64,000 nt of DNA from Sparassis latifolia (taxonomy: Eukaryota; Basidiomycota; Agaricomycetes; Polyporales; Sparassidaceae), in NCBI GenBank assembly GCA_018466975.1, contig CM031554.1:1302001-1366000 (forward strand). The letters are read 5' to 3'. The stretch's first letter is position 1. Each line of letters starts with the position of its first letter. The notes under the pieces were generated by a model. It was given only the letters and a program-made list of their open reading frames with translations. It was not told the DNA's origin and ran no database searches. The translations under genes and the position numbers were made by a program. Shown here one piece after another: positions 61,796-64,000 of this stretch.

Positions 61796-64000
61796 CTATG
61801 CAGTCGGCGTCTTGTACAGCCCAACCTTGAGCGGCATCTCCGGCTTACTGTTTTCCTTGCCCACCGTAGGATACCGCACACCGGCCATGTTCCACACGAT
61901 CGGTTTTCCGGACAGCTCAAATGTGAACTTCGGGAGTAGTGTCGTCAGGACGACTTCTGTGGCAGCGATGTTAGTTCTAGTGCGTATATGGCGGAGACAG
62001 GACGGACTCAATTCCATCTCGGAGAATTTGAAGCCACTAATGAGATATCATTATCAGCCTGGAAACTAAGCTTATTCAGGGACGTCACGAACATGCAAGC
62101 TCTACCGCCGCCCAGGAAGGACATCCTACGCAATGATGCATCCTCAGCTTCATGTTATACAGAAGCACCGCAACTTACAAATGCGAATACACGCCGGGTA
62201 TGTGGGCATCCGTCACAGCGTCGGGGAGCGGCGAGAGCCAGCGCTTGGGCTTCCACTCGAGCGCATCCTCGCCCCATAGTGCCTTGTTCAAGTTCGACCC
62301 TGTGATGCCCAGGAAGATCTGCGTGCCATTCGGGACAAGGATCTCGCTCATAAGTTGCCCGTTCTTCCCGCGGATAGGTTGAGAGAAGGGGAGGATTATA
62401 TCCTTCCGGGCTCTGTGAGCACGATATTCAATATGGACTTAGCGAAATTGATAGGTGCACGTACTGGCGAGAGAGGATTGTGACGGGAGGGTGGCTGAGA
62501 TACGTATAACATTAGAGACACCTTCATAGAGCGAATAAAATTGCTTACACCCGCATAGTCTCGCGACAAACGGCGTCCAAGTACGGCAGCCCCATCAATT
62601 CGTCGTACGTCAATGGCTGGACTCCTCGACTGGCCGTTAATATCTCATGGCGCAGTCGCTCCTGGACCTCCGTATGTTCGGCAAGAAGCCCCAAAATGCG
62701 GGCAAGTGTGTTTGACGTGGTGTCCGTAGCGGCAAAGGTGAGTGTCCTGGGCAACAATATCTCGTCACAATTCGTGATCCGTTGAGCTGTAGAAACCGGA
62801 GCTCACGACATCTGGGCAAGAAGTTCCTCCTCCGAGAGCTTGTCTTCATCCAACTTCGCATCCATGTTCGCCCTGACTGAGCAGAAAATTAGACAACACG
62901 TCGGCAAACATCCAAACGACGCACTGAGGATGCTCATGATATCCTTGCCCTCGCCCACCTGTTGCGTGACAGCCTTGTCCCCCGCAGCGAGTGCAGCCTT
63001 CTTTGCGTTGAAGATCTCCTGTGAGCGCCGGTACATGGTGTCTATGATGGCCTTCATCCGCTGCACCCGGCGGCTCGGGATCATATTCACCACGCGTCGG
63101 CGAAATGCCGGCGAGCCAATGCGCACCAGGTATGGGAGACTGGGCAGGAGCAGATCCAGCGAGAATAAGACAGGTCTTAAACAGTCGCGGAAGTACAACC
63201 CTATCAGATGGAACTGAGTGCATATACGGTCTGTTGCACTTACAAGAATTCCTTCAGCGCATTACCGTACTCATCAGCGGCGTCCCTCACTAGCGGGTCA
63301 AATGAGTACCCAAGGCCGCCCTGTCCGATCAGCTCGAGTGCCGTGCGTCCCATCCAGCCCAGCATATCGAGCTCTTGCGGCCCGTCAGTGACACGTGAGC
63401 CCATCGCGGCACTTAGCTGTCACATCTGGTGAGCGTTCGAGATCGATAACAGACGCAGCAGTAACGTACGTTGCCTACGACCTTGTAGAAAATAGGGAGC
63501 ATGTGACGCATGTGTGCAATGGAGAACACCGGGTTCAGCATCTTTCGCTGTTTACGGTGGACGTCTCCTGAGACTGCTTCAGACTGACAATGAAATTTCC
63601 AGCTGACTGGTTGACGCACCAACTGTTGAGAGCAGACTTGGGCCAAAGTTCAAATGATTCGACCTGAGCGATAATCAGGATCAGTGCACGAGGTAACATT
63701 CAAACTACACGTACGTCAGGAACGCTGGCGGCTCTTCGTAGATATAGTGGTCCTTCACAATGATGTTGTGCAGCGCCTTCGGGTCATAGACGTACAGGAT
63801 GGGTTGCTGACAGCGCGCAATGTCTCAAGAGTCTTTCGTTTACAATGAGCTATCACACTTACCCCTAGAAACCCTTTGAGATTGACAACAGGGCCATAGT
63901 TCTGCGCGACATCCATCTGAAACTCCCATCCATGACGGGTCATGAAGCGGGAGAGGTGACCTATTCACATCACAAGGCAGTCATTAGGGATGTATTGCAG
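61796..64000 (-). CDS. Cytochrome P450 monooxygenase, 5' end outside the window
   Basis: A haem-thiolate monooxygenase, probably ER-anchored; the substrate is unknown. Reading from the window edge: WEFQMDVAQNYGPVVNLKG, PILYVYDPKALHNI, EVHRKQRKMLNPVFSIAHM (C-helix), VRANMDAKLDEDKLSEEEL, the oxygen-binding I-helix with TLTFAATDTTSNTLARIL, the K-helix ExxR in VCRETMRV, and after small introns SFLGGGRACIGFKFSEMEL, the haem loop with its Cys ligand, ending VGLYKTPTA. At least eight introns of about 50 nt. The N-terminal anchor and first exons lie beyond 64000. All conserved P450 signatures present are intact. The type resembles the large CYP5144/CYP5150-like basidiomycete families; the exact family is not determinable. 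Confidence 0.9.

Overview
The window looks like genomic DNA of a filamentous basidiomycete (Agaricomycetes, possibly Polyporales). The reasons are genes split by many GT-AG introns of about 45-65 nt, a spermidine synthase-saccharopine dehydrogenase fusion (a Basidiomycota arrangement), two CaaX-type mating-pheromone precursors, a multi-HAMP group III hybrid histidine kinase, F-box/LRR paralogues, and a dense transposon cluster. No genome or database comparison was possible; every call comes from reading motifs.

Layout. (1) 1-15585 is a stack of nested transposons. An L1/Tx1-like LINE (5' end outside the window, poly-A at 15567-15585) is interrupted in its RNase H domain by a non-autonomous hAT element that carries a piece of a host LIM-domain gene. 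That element is itself interrupted, in its right terminal repeat, by a full-length Tad1/I-like LINE (7553-14270). A 209-bp MITE sits in the distal part of the first LINE. (2) 16001-18249 is an MFS sugar transporter (-). (3) 20562-23161 is the SPE3-LYS9 fusion (+). (4) 24775-26528 holds two duplicated pheromone precursor genes (-). (5) 28289-36468 is a NUP84/NUP107 nucleoporin (-) divergent from a phospholipase D (+). (6) 36850-37500 is a small secreted protein with 21-residue repeats ending in KR (-), followed by a BTB-domain gene (+). (7) 40479-47385 is an F-box/LRR pseudogene broken by a ~5.9-kb inversion, with a complete 5,076-bp hAT transposon inside the inverted part. The hAT carries a Ulp1-type protease region as well as a transposase. 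(8) 47518-49059 is the GPI transamidase subunit GPI8 (-). (9) 49420-54772 is a group III hybrid histidine kinase (-). (10) 57764-59570 is an intact F-box/LRR paralogue (-). (11) 61796-64000 is a cytochrome P450 (-, 5' end beyond the window).

The housekeeping genes (polyamine/lysine synthesis, nuclear pore, GPI anchoring, osmosensing) are not an operon and do not obviously act together. The most unusual content is the pheromone pair without a visible STE3 receptor, the Ulp1-bearing hAT element and the inversion around it, the Kex2-type repeat protein, and the nested transposon cluster with a captured LIM fragment. The younger LINE in that cluster has been inactivated only by in-frame stop codons, with no frameshifts.
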